From Clostridiales bacterium (GTDB lineage: Bacteria; Bacillota; Clostridia; Lutisporales; Lutisporaceae): 5,294 nt of DNA. The notes beneath the pieces were generated by a model. That model was not told where the DNA came from, searched no databases, and saw only the letters and a list, made by a program, of their open reading frames with translations. This document shows, one piece after another, positions 5,256 to 5,294 of the stretch. Both the position numbers and the translations under genes were made by a program. Each line of letters opens with the position of its first letter. Position 1 is the stretch's first letter. Where the stretch lies: the NCBI GenBank assembly GCA_012842725.1, contig DUSG01000024.1, positions 1 through 5,294 on the forward strand. The letters run 5' to 3'.

Positions 5256-5294
5256 ATAGGATTAAAGCTTATTGTTCATTAAAGTAAAGAAAGG
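5256..5294 (+). other. Short gap ending in a likely ribosome binding site of the next gene
   Basis: The 39 nt after rlmB contain no hairpin that I can see. The final bases AGAAAGG (5288-5294) resemble a Shine-Dalgarno site, so another + strand gene probably starts just outside. In related bacteria a NYN-domain (YacP-type) RNase gene often sits here; this is an inference from neighbourhood only. Confidence 0.35.

Overview
The window is an ordinary, densely packed stretch of an AT-rich chromosome from a low-GC Gram-positive bacterium, most likely a member of the Clostridia. This rests on the AT-rich codon use, strong purine-rich ribosome binding sites, a T-box leader, flavin-dependent ThyX, Mini-RNase III, and the order ispD-ispF-(orf)-cysS-mrnC-thyX-rlmB, which resembles the cysS-mrnC-rlmB neighbourhood known in Firmicutes. 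I cannot name a genus. All genes read on the + strand.

Region 1 (1-1047) holds the 3' end of ispD, then ispF with a GTG start, then a small single-pass membrane protein I do not recognise. The three are translationally linked: each ribosome binding site lies in the tail of the gene before it. IspD and IspF catalyse two steps of the MEP isoprenoid pathway.

Region 2 (about 1034-1388) is a regulatory leader. A near-consensus sigma-A promoter begins inside the last codons of the small membrane protein gene. It drives a T-box riboswitch with a readable TGC (Cys) specifier, a 7-nt antiterminator bulge matching a U73 tRNA, and an overlapping intrinsic terminator. The riboswitch should let cysS be transcribed when tRNA-Cys is uncharged.

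Region 3 (1389-3332) holds cysS (cysteinyl-tRNA synthetase) and, 4 nt later, mrnC (Mini-RNase III, 23S rRNA maturation). It ends at a 20-bp perfect inverted repeat that includes the mrnC stop codon.

Region 4 (3333-5294) holds an AT-rich gap with a weak promoter candidate, thyX (flavin-dependent thymidylate synthase), then rlmB (23S rRNA Gm2251 2'-O-methyltransferase family) with a lysine-rich N-terminal tail. The window ends on what looks like the ribosome binding site of a further gene.

I see no mobile element, CRISPR array, tRNA or rRNA gene, and no convincing sign of a new multi-gene system. The points most worth a second look are the cysteine T-box and its promoter, the unrecognised membrane protein, the long inverted repeat after mrnC, and the lineage-type tails on MrnC, ThyX and RlmB.
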